Assembly: GCA_017547655.1 (NCBI GenBank) | Contig: JAFYPF010000035.1 | Coordinates: 1 to 32,490 of the forward strand | Reading direction: 5' to 3' | From: Clostridia bacterium | GTDB lineage: Bacteria > Bacillota > Clostridia > Oscillospirales > CAG-272 | Length of the DNA stretch: 32,490 nt | In this document: positions 1-7,865 of the stretch, one piece after another | How the letters are laid out: each line of letters starts with the position of its first letter | Position numbering within the stretch: the first letter of the stretch is position 1 | Program-made: the position numbers and the translations under genes | Notes under the pieces: generated by a model | Seen by the model: only the letters and a program-made list of their open reading frames with translations | Told to the model about the DNA's origin: nothing | Databases searched by the model: none

Positions 1-98
1 AAGGGATAGAACTCGTTTGCGGATTCAATGTTGGTCATCATATGCTCATCATATCCGTCAAGTCGTGCTTCAAAGAAATTGCTCATTTTTTCAAGCAT
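1..98 (-). CDS. SAM-dependent methyltransferase, N-terminal fragment (runs off window)
   Basis: Only the first 32 codons are inside the window. The reading begins MLEKMSNFFEARLDGYDEHM and continues into an E-F-Y-P stretch. This opening (short helix, F-x-x-R-x-x-x-Y-D-x-H-M) is typical of a group of class I SAM-dependent methyltransferases in Clostridia; the SAM-binding motif would lie beyond the edge. The start is well fixed: an AGGAGG box lies 6 bases upstream of the ATG (complement of 104-110). The substrate cannot be told. A candidate -10 TATACT lies far upstream on the same strand (338..333), so the message may carry a long structured leader made of the repeat at 211-330. Confidence 0.6.
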   Translation of the reverse strand, partial: MLEKMSNFFEARLDGYDEHMMTNIESANEFYP

Positions 99-210
99 AG
101 ATAACCTCCTACAAATTCTTATTTATCGTTCTGTTTTATCGCCAGTTTCGCCTTTGTATTACAACGGCATCGGGCATAGCCCATACCCCTAAAGTTGCAC
201 GAGCGCGTAC

Positions 211-330
211 ATAGGCTCTCCCTTTGGGAGAGCTCCCGCGATAGCGGGTGAGAGGGTTCTTTGCGCACAGTTGAGCCCTCTCCGTCGGCTTCGCCGCCAC
301 CTCTCCCGACGGGAGAGGCATTTCGCAAAC
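211..330. repeat. Palindromic intergenic repeat element with several nested hairpins
   Basis: This non-coding stretch folds into consecutive hairpins: GCTCTCCC/GGGAGAGC at about 215-233, CCCGC/GCGGG at about 235-247, GAGAGGG/CCCTCTC at about 250-283, CGGC/GCCG at about 285-296, and CCTCTCCC/GGGAGAGG at about 300-318. The left half recurs in degraded form at 20617-20655 in this window. Repeats of this general look are common between genes in Clostridia genomes, from memory of the group. No protein is encoded. It may be a MITE-like or REP-like element. Confidence 0.65.
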
Positions 331-345
331 CCAGTATAACACAAA

Positions 346-373
346 TCGGCAGAGAAAACAAGTTCTCTGCCGA
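346..373. terminator. Hairpin, possible terminator of the SDR/CoA-transferase operon
   Basis: An 11-bp perfect stem (TCGGCAGAGAA with TTCTCTGCCGA) closes a 6-base loop. It lies about 100 bases downstream of the SDR stop codon on the minus strand. The following T run on that strand is poor, so termination efficiency is uncertain. It overlaps a possible promoter for the methyltransferase (-10 TATACT at 338..333). Confidence 0.4.
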
Positions 374-383
374 AATTTGATTG

Positions 384-420
384 TTGCGGACAGTCGTGGA
401 CGCCTGTCCCTACGGTTTTG
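384..420. repeat. Short imperfect palindrome of an intergenic repeat type
   Basis: The stretch carries GGACAG and CTGTCC arms around GTCGTGGACGC, and ends CCCTACGG. Short elements with the same GGACAG...GGACGC...CTGTCCCTACG look are frequent between genes in many Clostridia, from memory. Only one copy was noticed in this window. It lies beside the larger repeat at 211-330, so the 99-473 gap is essentially repeat DNA with no gene. Confidence 0.45.
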
Positions 421-473
421 TAAACATCCTTATGAGAACGAGCGAAAAACGGGATTTTTTAATTTTAAAACCA

Positions 474-1223
474 TTAGGGCTTCATTTTCATACCGCCGGA
501 TACGATAAGTGTATTACCTGTAATCCAAGAAGAGTCGTCACTTGCGAGGAATGAAACTACAGAAGCGATTTCTGAAGGATCACCGAGTCTCTGCATGGGA
601 CAAGAAGCGATTTTTTCTTTCATAACATTTTCGGGAATAGTGTTAAGAATATCGGTAGCAATCATACCGGGAGCAATAGCGTTAACAGTGATGTTCTTTC
701 TTGCGCTTTCAAGAGCGAGAGTTCTTGTAAAGCCTTCAATAGCAGACTTTGCAGCGGAATAGTTAGCTTGTCCAATGTTCCCGAGAGCAGAAACGGAAGA
801 AATGTTAACGATTTTGCCGTAAGCGCGGTCTCTCATGCCGGGGATAACTTCCTGACAGCAGTAGAACGTACCGAAGAAGTGGACGTCCATAACGAGTTTT
901 GCCTGATCAACAGTCATCTTGTGGAACATAGCGTCTCTCGTAATACCTGCATTGTTAACGAGAATGTCAACTCTGCCAAATTTAGCGAATACTGTTTCGA
1001 AAGCTGCATGTACTTCTTCTTGAGAAGCAACGTTACACTTGACAGCGATAACGCGGTCGCCTGTAGGATCAAATTCTTTTGCTGTAGCTTCAGCCAAAGC
1101 AATATCCATTTCGAGTATAGCAACGCCTGCTGCATCGTCCTCAAGTAAGCGCTTAACGATAGCTTTTCCTATACCCTTACCTGCGCCCGTAACAACAGCG
1201 TATTTGTTAGTTAATTTTCCCAT
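474..1223 (-). CDS. SDR-family oxidoreductase (FabG-like 3-oxoacyl/3-hydroxyacyl reductase)
   Basis: A classical short-chain dehydrogenase of 249 residues, the usual length for the family. It shows the TGAGKGIG cofactor motif (12-19), NNAG (90-93) and the catalytic Ser142, Tyr155 and Lys159 in an N-Y-S-A-A-K context. Acidic residues E38/D40 at the end of the second beta strand suggest NAD(H) rather than NADP(H), which is an inference. It follows a CoA transferase by 23 bases with its own AAGGAG site, and a thiolase is divergent, so it probably acts on a hydroxyacyl- or ketoacyl-CoA rather than in housekeeping fatty acid synthesis. The bile-acid BaiA enzyme has the same size and fold, but the similarity by eye is only family-level. 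Confidence 0.85.
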   Translation of the reverse strand: MGKLTNKYAVVTGAGKGIGKAIVKRLLEDDAAGVAILEMDIALAEATAKEFDPTGDRVIAVKCNVASQEEVHAAFETVFAKFGRVDILVNNAGITRDAMFHKMTVDQAKLVMDVHFFGTFYCCQEVIPGMRDRAYGKIVNISSVSALGNIGQANYSAAKSAIEGFTRTLALESARKNITVNAIAPGMIATDILNTIPENVMKEKIASCPMQRLGDPSEIASVVSFLASDDSSWITGNTLIVSGGMKMKP

Positions 1224-1246
1224 AGTTATTCTCCTTTTAGTCTATA

Positions 1247-2473
1247 TCAGTTCTTTTTACCTGTGTAGACAGCACCGCTCTGTTCCATTGCGGCAATCTG
1301 TTCTTTGGTGTAACCCATATTAAGAAGAACTTCTTCGGTGTTTTCGCCGACCTTGGGGGCGGGTTTGGTAACAATTTCACCAACAGATTCCATTTCGATA
1401 GGAGGAGTAGGCATAGTGAGAGTTTCACCGTTGGGACAAGTCATATATTCAAGGTAGCCGTTAGCCCATGCCTGTTCGTCAGTAGTAACGTCGCTGAAGT
1501 GATTCATTCTTACAAAGGGAAGGTCATATTCCTCTGAAAGTTTAAGCCATTCGTCGAGAGTCTTTGTTTTAAATGCATCACGAAGCAATTTATAAAACTC
1601 TCCGTTAGATGAAGCTCTTGCTTTTAGAGTGGAATATCTTTCATCTCCAATGAGATCCGGTCTGCCAATCATTTCAAATATCTTGGGCAAATAAATGGAA
1701 ACGTCGCCTGTAGCTGCGTAGAACCATTCGCCGTCTTGTGTTTCCCAACATCCGCTGGGTTGAGCACTCCAATGACGGGCTCTGGGATATTCCATTCCCC
1801 AAGGCTTCTGTGTAGCGATTTCCATTGTACCCATTGTGAATATACCTGTATGATAAAGACCTGCTTTTACGCATTCGCCTTTTCCGGAACGTTCTCTACC
1901 CAAAAGTGCAGCGCAAATCTGCATTGTAAGGTTGTATGCAGTAACTGTATCGCCAACGCTTGAGGGTGATGTCAAGGGCACGTAAGAATCGGTAAGGGGT
2001 GACATATCGCGGGGAAAGCCGGTTCTTGCCCAGAATGCTGTTGTATCGAATGCGGGTTTTGATGCGTCGGGGCCTTTTTCGCCGTATCCGAGAACAAGCG
2101 CATAAATGAGTCTGGGATAACGCTCTTTAAGCTCCTCATAAGTAAGCCCGAGACGCTTCAAAGCATCAATACGTGTGTTTGTTACAAATACGTCGGCATC
2201 TTTCAAAAGCTTGTGTATAATTTCTTTTCCTTCATCGCTTTTCAAATTAACCGAAATCAACTTTTTACCTGAATTATATATATCAAAGATGGGGTTTTCA
2301 TTTTCGTTGAAGCGTGCGTTAAAGCTTATACCAAAGCCTCTCCAACCGTCACCTTTTGGGGATTCGATTTTAATAACTTCAGCACCCATATCACCAAGCA
2401 TACGTGCAGCAACAGGAGCCGCAACAAAAGTGGTGAGGTCAACGACTTTTATTCCTTCAAGTGGTTTACTCAT
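1247..2473 (-). CDS. CaiB/BaiF family (class III) CoA transferase
   Basis: 408 residues with the family opening P-L-x-G-I-K-V-V-D-L-T-x-F-V-A-A-P (4-20) and the L-G-D-M-G-A-E-V-I-K-I-E-S segment (26-38). The likely catalytic aspartate is D143 in A-F-D-T-T-A-F-W. These enzymes move CoA between carboxylic acids, for example carnitine, formate/oxalate, 2-hydroxy acids or bile acids; the substrate here cannot be read from sequence. The start has an AAAGGAG box 9 bases upstream and a perfect sigma-A-type promoter further up. It forms an operon with the downstream SDR and is divergent from a thiolase, suggesting activation and oxidation of an organic acid as its CoA ester. Confidence 0.88.
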   Translation of the reverse strand: MSKPLEGIKVVDLTTFVAAPVAARMLGDMGAEVIKIESPKGDGWRGFGISFNARFNENENPIFDIYNSGKKLISVNLKSDEGKEIIHKLLKDADVFVTNTRIDALKRLGLTYEELKERYPRLIYALVLGYGEKGPDASKPAFDTTAFWARTGFPRDMSPLTDSYVPLTSPSSVGDTVTAYNLTMQICAALLGRERSGKGECVKAGLYHTGIFTMGTMEIATQKPWGMEYPRARHWSAQPSGCWETQDGEWFYAATGDVSIYLPKIFEMIGRPDLIGDERYSTLKARASSNGEFYKLLRDAFKTKTLDEWLKLSEEYDLPFVRMNHFSDVTTDEQAWANGYLEYMTCPNGETLTMPTPPIEMESVGEIVTKPAPKVGENTEEVLLNMGYTKEQIAAMEQSGAVYTGKKN

Positions 2474-2532
2474 AATAAATTCTCCTTTTGTCTTCTGATA
2501 TTAAATAAATTTAAAAAAAGTCATACACTTTA

Positions 2533-2561
2533 ATTATATATGTATATTCAATCATTGTCAA
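2533..2561 (-). promoter_or_regulatory. Consensus promoter of the CoA transferase-SDR operon
   Basis: On the minus strand TTGACA (2561..2556) and TATAAT (2538..2533) are separated by exactly 17 bases. The CoA-transferase start codon follows about 60 bases on. Confidence 0.85.
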
Positions 2562-2622
2562 CATTTTTTTAGCCTTTTCTCAATATCATGCTAATTATGA
2601 AATAAAAAAGTTAGTTTTGTCA

Positions 2623-2651
2623 TTGACTGAACAAGGTTTTTGTGTTATTAT
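2623..2651 (+). promoter_or_regulatory. Promoter of the thiolase gene
   Basis: TTGACT (2623-2628) and TATTAT (2646-2651) are separated by 17 bases, upstream of the AGGAGA site of the thiolase. It is back to back with the CoA-transferase promoter, so a regulator binding between them could control both directions; no clear operator palindrome was seen. Confidence 0.75.
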
Positions 2652-2729
2652 ATAGAAAAAACAGAGAGTAGGGTTTGCGCTACTCAACGGGTTAATAAAA
2701 AACAAATATAACAGGAGAGTTGAAAAGTT

Positions 2730-3920
2730 ATGAAAAACGTAGTAATTGTAGACGGTCTCCGTACTCCTTTTGGAAGACTTGGCGGCGGTCTCCGTCAGTT
2801 CCACACGGTAGATATGGCGGCAATGGTAATTAAAGGTCTTATGGAAAAGACGAACCTTGATCCAAAAGAGCTTGATGCTGTATATTTCGGTACGGCAAAC
2901 GGTGATGCAAAGTGTCCTAACCCCGCACGTTTTGCAGCGCTTCAGGCAGGACTTCCTTACGAATCATCTGCTGTTGCAGTTGAAATGCAGTGTGGCTCCG
3001 CAATTGCGGCAATTAACCATGCAGCATATCGTATTATGCTTGACGATGCAGATGTAGTTCTCGTAGGCGGCGGTGAGACATTCAGCCAACGTTTTGTTAA
3101 ATTCTCAACATCTACAGAACCTTATAAAATGATAGCTCCTACAGCTATAGATCCTTCTCTTGCGCCCAAGGAAGAGGATAACCTTATTATGCTTCAGGTG
3201 TCTGACCTTATGGCAAAGACTTGGGGCGTAACTCGTGAAGAATGTGACGAGTTTGCATTCCGCAGCCAGATGAGAGCGAAGGCGGCAGATGAAAGCGGAT
3301 TCCTTGCAAAGCGCATTATGCCCGTTGTAATTCCCGCAACAAAGAAAACACCCGAAATTGTTATTGCGAAGGACGAGCATCCCCGTCCCGAAAGCACACT
3401 TGAAGGGCTTCAGAAGCTCCGTCCCGTTAACGAGGGCGGCGTAACCACCGCAGGCAACGCAAGTGGCAGAAATGACGGCGCGTCTATGCTTCTTATGATG
3501 AGCGAAGAAAAGGCAAAGGCGCTCGGTTATACACCGATTGCGCGTTGGGTAGGCGGATGTGACGTTGGTTGCGATCCCAAGCTTATGGGTATTGGTCCTG
3601 CATACTCCAATATGAAGCTTATGAAAAAACACGGACTCGGACTTTCCGATATAGACGTATATGAGTGTAACGAAGCTTTTGCGGCTCAAAACATCAGCGT
3701 TATTCGTGAAATGGAAAAGATTGGCGGTCAGTCAATTGATATGGAAAAGTGGAACCCCAACGGCGGCGCTATTGCATACGGACATCCTAACGGCGCATCA
3801 GGCGGAAGAGTTGCTTTGTTTGCTCTTCAGCAGCTTATTGAAACAGGCGGCGAAATGGGTATTATTTCTTCTTGCTGTGGCGGCGGTCTCGGCGTATCCG
3901 CGCTCTTCCGTAGAGTATAA
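2730..3920 (+). CDS. Thiolase family protein (acetyl-CoA C-acetyltransferase type)
   Basis: 396 residues, the full length of degradative/biosynthetic thiolases. The nucleophile is Cys88 in M-Q-C-G-S-A, followed by N-E-A-F-A-A-Q (314-320), His352 in G-G-A-I-A-Y-G-H-P, and the second catalytic Cys382 in C-C-G-G-G-L-G. It would condense two acyl-CoAs or cleave a 3-ketoacyl-CoA with CoA. The start has AGGAG 14 bases upstream and a promoter at 2623-2651. It is divergent from an SDR and a CoA transferase, so a shared acyl-CoA pathway is likely. Chain length preference is unknown; it could be a true acetyl-CoA acetyltransferase or a longer-chain enzyme. Confidence 0.92.
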   Translation: MKNVVIVDGLRTPFGRLGGGLRQFHTVDMAAMVIKGLMEKTNLDPKELDAVYFGTANGDAKCPNPARFAALQAGLPYESSAVAVEMQCGSAIAAINHAAYRIMLDDADVVLVGGGETFSQRFVKFSTSTEPYKMIAPTAIDPSLAPKEEDNLIMLQVSDLMAKTWGVTREECDEFAFRSQMRAKAADESGFLAKRIMPVVIPATKKTPEIVIAKDEHPRPESTLEGLQKLRPVNEGGVTTAGNASGRNDGASMLLMMSEEKAKALGYTPIARWVGGCDVGCDPKLMGIGPAYSNMKLMKKHGLGLSDIDVYECNEAFAAQNISVIREMEKIGGQSIDMEKWNPNGGAIAYGHPNGASGGRVALFALQQLIETGGEMGIISSCCGGGLGVSALFRRV

Positions 3921-3938
3921 TTTACATATATAAGCAAA

Positions 3939-3972
3939 AATGAGGCTGAAGTTTAAATTCAGCCTCATTTTA
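3939..3972 (+). terminator. Rho-independent terminator after the thiolase
   Basis: A 12-bp stem AATGAGGCTGAA with TTCAGCCTCATT is followed by a T-rich tract. It lies 18 bases after the stop codon. It may also serve the convergent metallo-hydrolase gene, since A-rich sequence flanks the other side. Confidence 0.85.
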
Positions 3973-4020
3973 TTATATACTATTTTAGATTATTTATTTT
4001 TTGCCGAAAACGATATCGAC

Positions 4021-4848
4021 TCAAACACCTGCGATTCCGGCATCTGTTTTAGCTTTTTCTTCTTCCTCGGATTTGAGTAATTTGTCAACACGAGCTTTAT
4101 TCCAAGCAAGGAATTCGGGCCAATCCGCCTTGTTTCTGAGGTCTGTTTCGCCGTTCAAAACTTTAACCATTTTTTTCAAGGTTCTGGTTTGTTCGGGGTG
4201 GTTTCCGATAAGCAAATCAACGTCCTCAAGGGCAAGTCTTTTTAAGCCCTCTTTAAATTTTTCACGTAAATCAAGGGGCAAACCGTTTTGGGTAAGATAT
4301 TCGGCAGTCATACTGTTTAATCCTATACCGCCGTGCATAGCGACAACACATTTATCACCGTTGTCGTCAAGAGTTATGATAAACGACATAACGCCCTCTG
4401 TATGTCCGGGAGTGTGAATACAGCGAATTGTGGTGCTTCCAAACGTAAAGGTATCGCCGTCTTCAAGCAATACGTCGCAGTCGAAAAAGGGAAGAGGCTT
4501 AAGGCCCATTTCTTTAGCCCAAGACAAGTCGCGTTTACCGTTTAAAATATCATTGTCAATACGGCTGATATATGTTTTTGCGCCCGATAATTTTGCATAA
4601 TCCTGTGTATTTGCAAAGTGATCCAAATGACCGTGCGAATGGAAGATGGCGCATATATTCTTTGGATCATAGCCGAGAGATTTTATATTATTCAATATAA
4701 GGTCGTGCATTTCAGGAAAGCCTGTATCTATCAAAATTAGACCTTCTTCCGTTACGATAAGGTGTACCGACACATCTTCATTTCCGATGAAATAAAGGTT
4801 TTTGTGCATTTGGAATGGTTGTAATTTAATTTCCTGTGTGTTAGTCAT
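4021..4848 (-). CDS. MBL-fold metallo-hydrolase
   Basis: 275 residues of the metallo-beta-lactamase superfamily. The dinuclear metal motif H-S-H-G-H-L-D-H gives ligands His72, His74, Asp76 and His77, with His149 in H-T-P-G-H-T-E-G as the third-motif ligand. There is no signal peptide, so it is cytoplasmic. The opening V-S-V-H-L-I-V-T-E-E-G-L-I-L-I-D-T-G is common to glyoxalase II and B3-lactamase-like hydrolases; the natural substrate is not evident and an antibiotic-resistance role should not be assumed. The start has a GAGAGGA site. It lies 27 bases after the phosphodiester glycosidase gene and is probably the last gene of that operon. The C-terminus is a charged, Glu/Lys-rich tail. Confidence 0.85.
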   Translation of the reverse strand: MTNTQEIKLQPFQMHKNLYFIGNEDVSVHLIVTEEGLILIDTGFPEMHDLILNNIKSLGYDPKNICAIFHSHGHLDHFANTQDYAKLSGAKTYISRIDNDILNGKRDLSWAKEMGLKPLPFFDCDVLLEDGDTFTFGSTTIRCIHTPGHTEGVMSFIITLDDNGDKCVVAMHGGIGLNSMTAEYLTQNGLPLDLREKFKEGLKRLALEDVDLLIGNHPEQTRTLKKMVKVLNGETDLRNKADWPEFLAWNKARVDKLLKSEEEEKAKTDAGIAGV

Positions 4849-4875
4849 AATTGTAAATCCTCTCTGTATTTGTTT

Positions 4876-6096
4876 TTATTTAATTATAAATCCCGTGGGG
4901 AGATACCACGAAGCGTTTGTGTAATAGAAAGTAACGCTTGTCATAAGGTATTCACCATCGTAGTACATACACGAAGAAGAGCCTCCGTCAAGGTTTGCGG
5001 CATTTACAGCACCGAAATCCTTCATTACTTTGATAAGGTCGGAAGCCGAAGCACCGAGGTGTCCGTTTTTACCTCTGCCGTCCGTTACGAACATCAATAC
5101 TGCGCCGTCTGCTCTTTGACCGATAGCCGTTCTGGGATTTAGACCGCTTCCCATACCGTTCATTTCGCGGACCTCTCCGTTAATAATAAGTTGAACGAAA
5201 TGGTTGTTAGCATCTGATGCTTCATCCTGGAATGTAACGGCATCACGTATTTTCTTTTCTTTTATCATCTGCTCAACTTGTTTTGCGTTCATTTTTGAAA
5301 CGTCAATTATTTGAAGAACGTTGCTTTCCGTAAAGCCGATAAGCACAAGCCCCGCAAAGCTTTGAGGCTGATTACACTGTATTTCTCCGTTTGATACTAC
5401 AACGCCGTAGGGAGAACCGCCTGTATTGTTGTAGGAGTTATAAAGTCCGCCGTTTATACCGCCTATAGCTCCGTTATCTTCCACAAGACGGTCAAGAGTT
5501 ACACCGATTTCTCTCCATGGATAAATCGTTGCAAGGCTGACTCTTGAGGGATCTTTTACAACAATCATAGTGCCGAAATAAGTAGCGTCGGACACCTCGT
5601 GTATTTCTATGGGAGGGCCGTTATCTACGGAGCTGTCGTCTTGTTCTGAATTTGACGAAGTAAGGTCTATATTAAGCCTACCCGTAAGTTTTGTTCCGCC
5701 GAGATTTATTAGACCCTCGTCAACATCGGCGTTCATATCCTTCATTTTATTTTTATCGACGATAGCTTGAATTGAATCTGATGAAAGGTAGAGAGAGGGA
5801 ATAAATTTAAATGCCCCCGTTTCGAGGAAGGTGGGAACTGTGATATAAAGTATTTCCGATATTTTACCCTCTGCTTTTTCTTGTTTGGAAACACGGTTTG
5901 CACAAAGCATACCCAGTCCGCAGTAAAGAGTAAGAGTTATTGCAAAGACAAAAGTGAATATAAAAGCAAGGATACGAACAATTATTTTTCCGATTCTTTT
6001 TTGTTTTTTGGATTTATGAGGACGGCGTGGCTTGAGGTTAGATAAATCTATCCCGTTATCCGTTCTTTTTTCGGGGGGAGTTATTTTAGTTTGCAT
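4876..6096 (-). CDS. Membrane-anchored phosphodiester glycosidase (NAGPA domain)
   Basis: 406 residues. A basic N-terminus leads into one membrane segment at about 36-62, then an extracytoplasmic region. The second half carries the NAGPA family signatures: G-G-I-N-G-G-L-Y-N (212-220), N-P-R-T-A-I-G (320-326), V-T-D-G-R (337-341) and N-L-D-G-G-S-S-S (368-375). The family hydrolyses sugar phosphodiesters; in Gram-positive bacteria members act on wall polymers or exopolysaccharide. The AAGGAG site and ATG lie within the 3' end of the upstream gene, with an 11-base overlap, indicating translational coupling. Substrate is unknown, but action on wall teichoic-acid-like or capsule polymers is a reasonable inference. 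Confidence 0.87.
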   Translation of the reverse strand: MQTKITPPEKRTDNGIDLSNLKPRRPHKSKKQKRIGKIIVRILAFIFTFVFAITLTLYCGLGMLCANRVSKQEKAEGKISEILYITVPTFLETGAFKFIPSLYLSSDSIQAIVDKNKMKDMNADVDEGLINLGGTKLTGRLNIDLTSSNSEQDDSSVDNGPPIEIHEVSDATYFGTMIVVKDPSRVSLATIYPWREIGVTLDRLVEDNGAIGGINGGLYNSYNNTGGSPYGVVVSNGEIQCNQPQSFAGLVLIGFTESNVLQIIDVSKMNAKQVEQMIKEKKIRDAVTFQDEASDANNHFVQLIINGEVREMNGMGSGLNPRTAIGQRADGAVLMFVTDGRGKNGHLGASASDLIKVMKDFGAVNAANLDGGSSSCMYYDGEYLMTSVTFYYTNASWYLPTGFIIK

Positions 6097-7645
6097 TATT
6101 TACTATCTCCTTCATCGCAACGAGCTTCCACGTAGGATTGTCTTTGTTGTCTTTTGTGTCATCATATTTTACGAAGTAGCATTTTTCGTTCATTTCGTCA
6201 TCCGTTCTTCTGCCGAGAACTATCATATGCTTTACAAAGCGTATATCAACCTCGAAGCAGTTGTCGGTAAGCCATTTGAAGTTTGAAACAGATTCCTGCT
6301 CAAACGGAGGGTTACCCAAGCGGTGTGCGCTTGTAAAGGTACGGTCAATACTGTAGCTGTACTTCCAAGCAACGTTATATTGATACGAATTCTTTATAAA
6401 ATACTTCGAAATATCGTTGAAGTTCAAATCGCAAGTCATATATAAACTCCAGTCCTCGAGGACCTTGAGGACGTTGATTTCATTTGCGACCTCTTCGGGA
6501 ACGGTATCGTAAACAGTACCCGATGATATGCTTCTTATATCTTGTATTTTTACCTCTTTGTCATATTCGACTGTATTTCCGTCTCTGTCGGTGATTTTGA
6601 TGTCGGCGTTGTCTTTAAGCACGACTATTTTATACACGGGCAGGCGGGGGAGCCCTTCTACCAAATCGGCAAACGTAGAATATTCTTCATTTTCCGAATA
6701 TTCTATACAGCTTTCGGGGACGTTTTGACCGTCAACGGTAACCGTGCAGAAGTCGCCTGTCATAAACGTGTAATACGTAAGAGGAACAGCGGATTTTCCG
6801 ACGTAGGCTTCGGTGTTGCCGAATACGTCGCTTATAGTAACGTCAGCTTTTGTTACAAGGCGGATTCTGTAATTAAGTCTTCCGTCTTCCAACGCCTCGC
6901 CCGTCTGTCTTTCTCCGTTTACGTCAACGAAAAGCGAATTGGGGAGGGTGAGTGTGTAAAAGCTGTTGTCAAACGTTATTTTACCGTCTTGAATTTTTAT
7001 ATTTGCCTTGTTTTCTTTTTTGTCGGTAATTGTAACTGTAGGAATGGCGTAAAGATTATCAAAAGTAAAGGTTGTTTTGCCGTCCTCTGCTTTTACGCCG
7101 TGCTCTTCGGTAAGGTTTATACCGTTTACGTTAACTAATATATCGGAATTTACTATTACGTCGTCGGGCAGTTCGAGTGTATAAGTGTGGGTTAAAGGCA
7201 CGTAAGAAACAAGCTCGTATTTCTGTATGCTGATAATAGCAAGTTTTTGTATAATGTCGCCGTCTTTGCGAAGCTTAATTTCAGCTATTTCGTTACCGTC
7301 GGAAATAACTCTGTAGGTACATTCATTTTCGTTTATCCAGTTTTGACCTGACAACTTAACGTCGCCCTTAATTTTTTTCAAAAATTCTTTCTTTTGGTCA
7401 ATGCCGTTTTCGAATATACCGCTTTCCATTGACGGAACGTTGGGTTTTGACCAGAGCTCTCCGCTTTCCGCTTCGCTTTCAAGCAAAGCCAATGCATTTT
7501 CCAAATGGCGTTGGGGATGCTCGTTTTCGTAGGTTTCAAGTACGTTGTTTACGTAAAGAAGCGCCATAGATACGAGCACTGCCAGAATGGTAACGTATAC
7601 TATGTAGGTTATTTTAAAAAACTTGGACTTTTTTTGTTTTTTCAT
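6086..7645 (-). CDS. Membrane-anchored extracytoplasmic protein of unknown function
   Basis: 519 residues. A Lys-rich start and one hydrophobic segment (about 12-32) predict an N-in anchor with a large outside portion. The middle (about 150-400) reads as several beta-rich repeats: stretches of T-L-E-L-P / T-L-T-L-P followed by V-N-G, and V-T-I-T-D / V-T-I-S-D / I-K-I-T-D motifs, which suggests tandem small beta domains. The C-terminal part (about 420-510), with many aromatic residues, looks like a separate alpha/beta domain. I do not recognise a named family. It overlaps the phosphodiester glycosidase gene by 11 bases, so a joint role at the cell envelope is likely. The start has a GAAGGAG box. 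Confidence 0.8.
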   Translation of the reverse strand: MKKQKKSKFFKITYIVYVTILAVLVSMALLYVNNVLETYENEHPQRHLENALALLESEAESGELWSKPNVPSMESGIFENGIDQKKEFLKKIKGDVKLSGQNWINENECTYRVISDGNEIAEIKLRKDGDIIQKLAIISIQKYELVSYVPLTHTYTLELPDDVIVNSDILVNVNGINLTEEHGVKAEDGKTTFTFDNLYAIPTVTITDKKENKANIKIQDGKITFDNSFYTLTLPNSLFVDVNGERQTGEALEDGRLNYRIRLVTKADVTISDVFGNTEAYVGKSAVPLTYYTFMTGDFCTVTVDGQNVPESCIEYSENEEYSTFADLVEGLPRLPVYKIVVLKDNADIKITDRDGNTVEYDKEVKIQDIRSISSGTVYDTVPEEVANEINVLKVLEDWSLYMTCDLNFNDISKYFIKNSYQYNVAWKYSYSIDRTFTSAHRLGNPPFEQESVSNFKWLTDNCFEVDIRFVKHMIVLGRRTDDEMNEKCYFVKYDDTKDNKDNPTWKLVAMKEIVNNAN

Positions 7646-7711
7646 TATTTTATTATTCTCCTTCGGGAAGATAGATTATGTAACTTTATTCGTCAAAAGA
7701 TGCGCAATTAT

Positions 7712-7740
7712 ACTATAGCACATTTTTTAACTTTTAGCAA
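7712..7740 (-). promoter_or_regulatory. Likely promoter of the envelope-protein operon
   Basis: On the minus strand TTGCTA (7740..7735) and TATAGT (7717..7712) are 17 bases apart; a shifted TATAAT overlaps the same -10. The GAAGGAG site of the 519-residue protein follows about 50 bases downstream. Confidence 0.5.
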
Positions 7741-7794
7741 TATAATTTAAATATTATAAAAAAATATACGATTCGGCAGTTTGCGGGCAGGGGA

Positions 7795-7823
7795 TTGACA
7801 AGCAATTGATTTGGGTGTAAACT
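7795..7823 (+). promoter_or_regulatory. Likely promoter of the transglutaminase-dockerin gene
   Basis: TTGACA (7795-7800), 17 bases, then TAAACT (7818-7823). The -35 is perfect and the -10 is weak (4 of 6). The start codon lies about 40 bases downstream. Confidence 0.5.
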
Positions 7824-7865
7824 TGATTTAGTGCAAAATGAATAATGATAGGGGAATTTAAGGCT

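Noticed and set aside
119..361. Open frames of 68-80 codons in the repeat region
   Set aside because: They consist of hairpin repeat DNA, with Arg/Gly/Ser-rich translation and no ribosome site.
3105..3689. Open frame of 194 codons opposite the thiolase
   Set aside because: It is antisense to an intact thiolase with all catalytic residues and resembles no protein.
4021..4848. Beta-lactam resistance gene
   Set aside because: The metal motif is shared by the whole MBL superfamily, there is no signal peptide, and the operon context is envelope-related rather than resistance-related.
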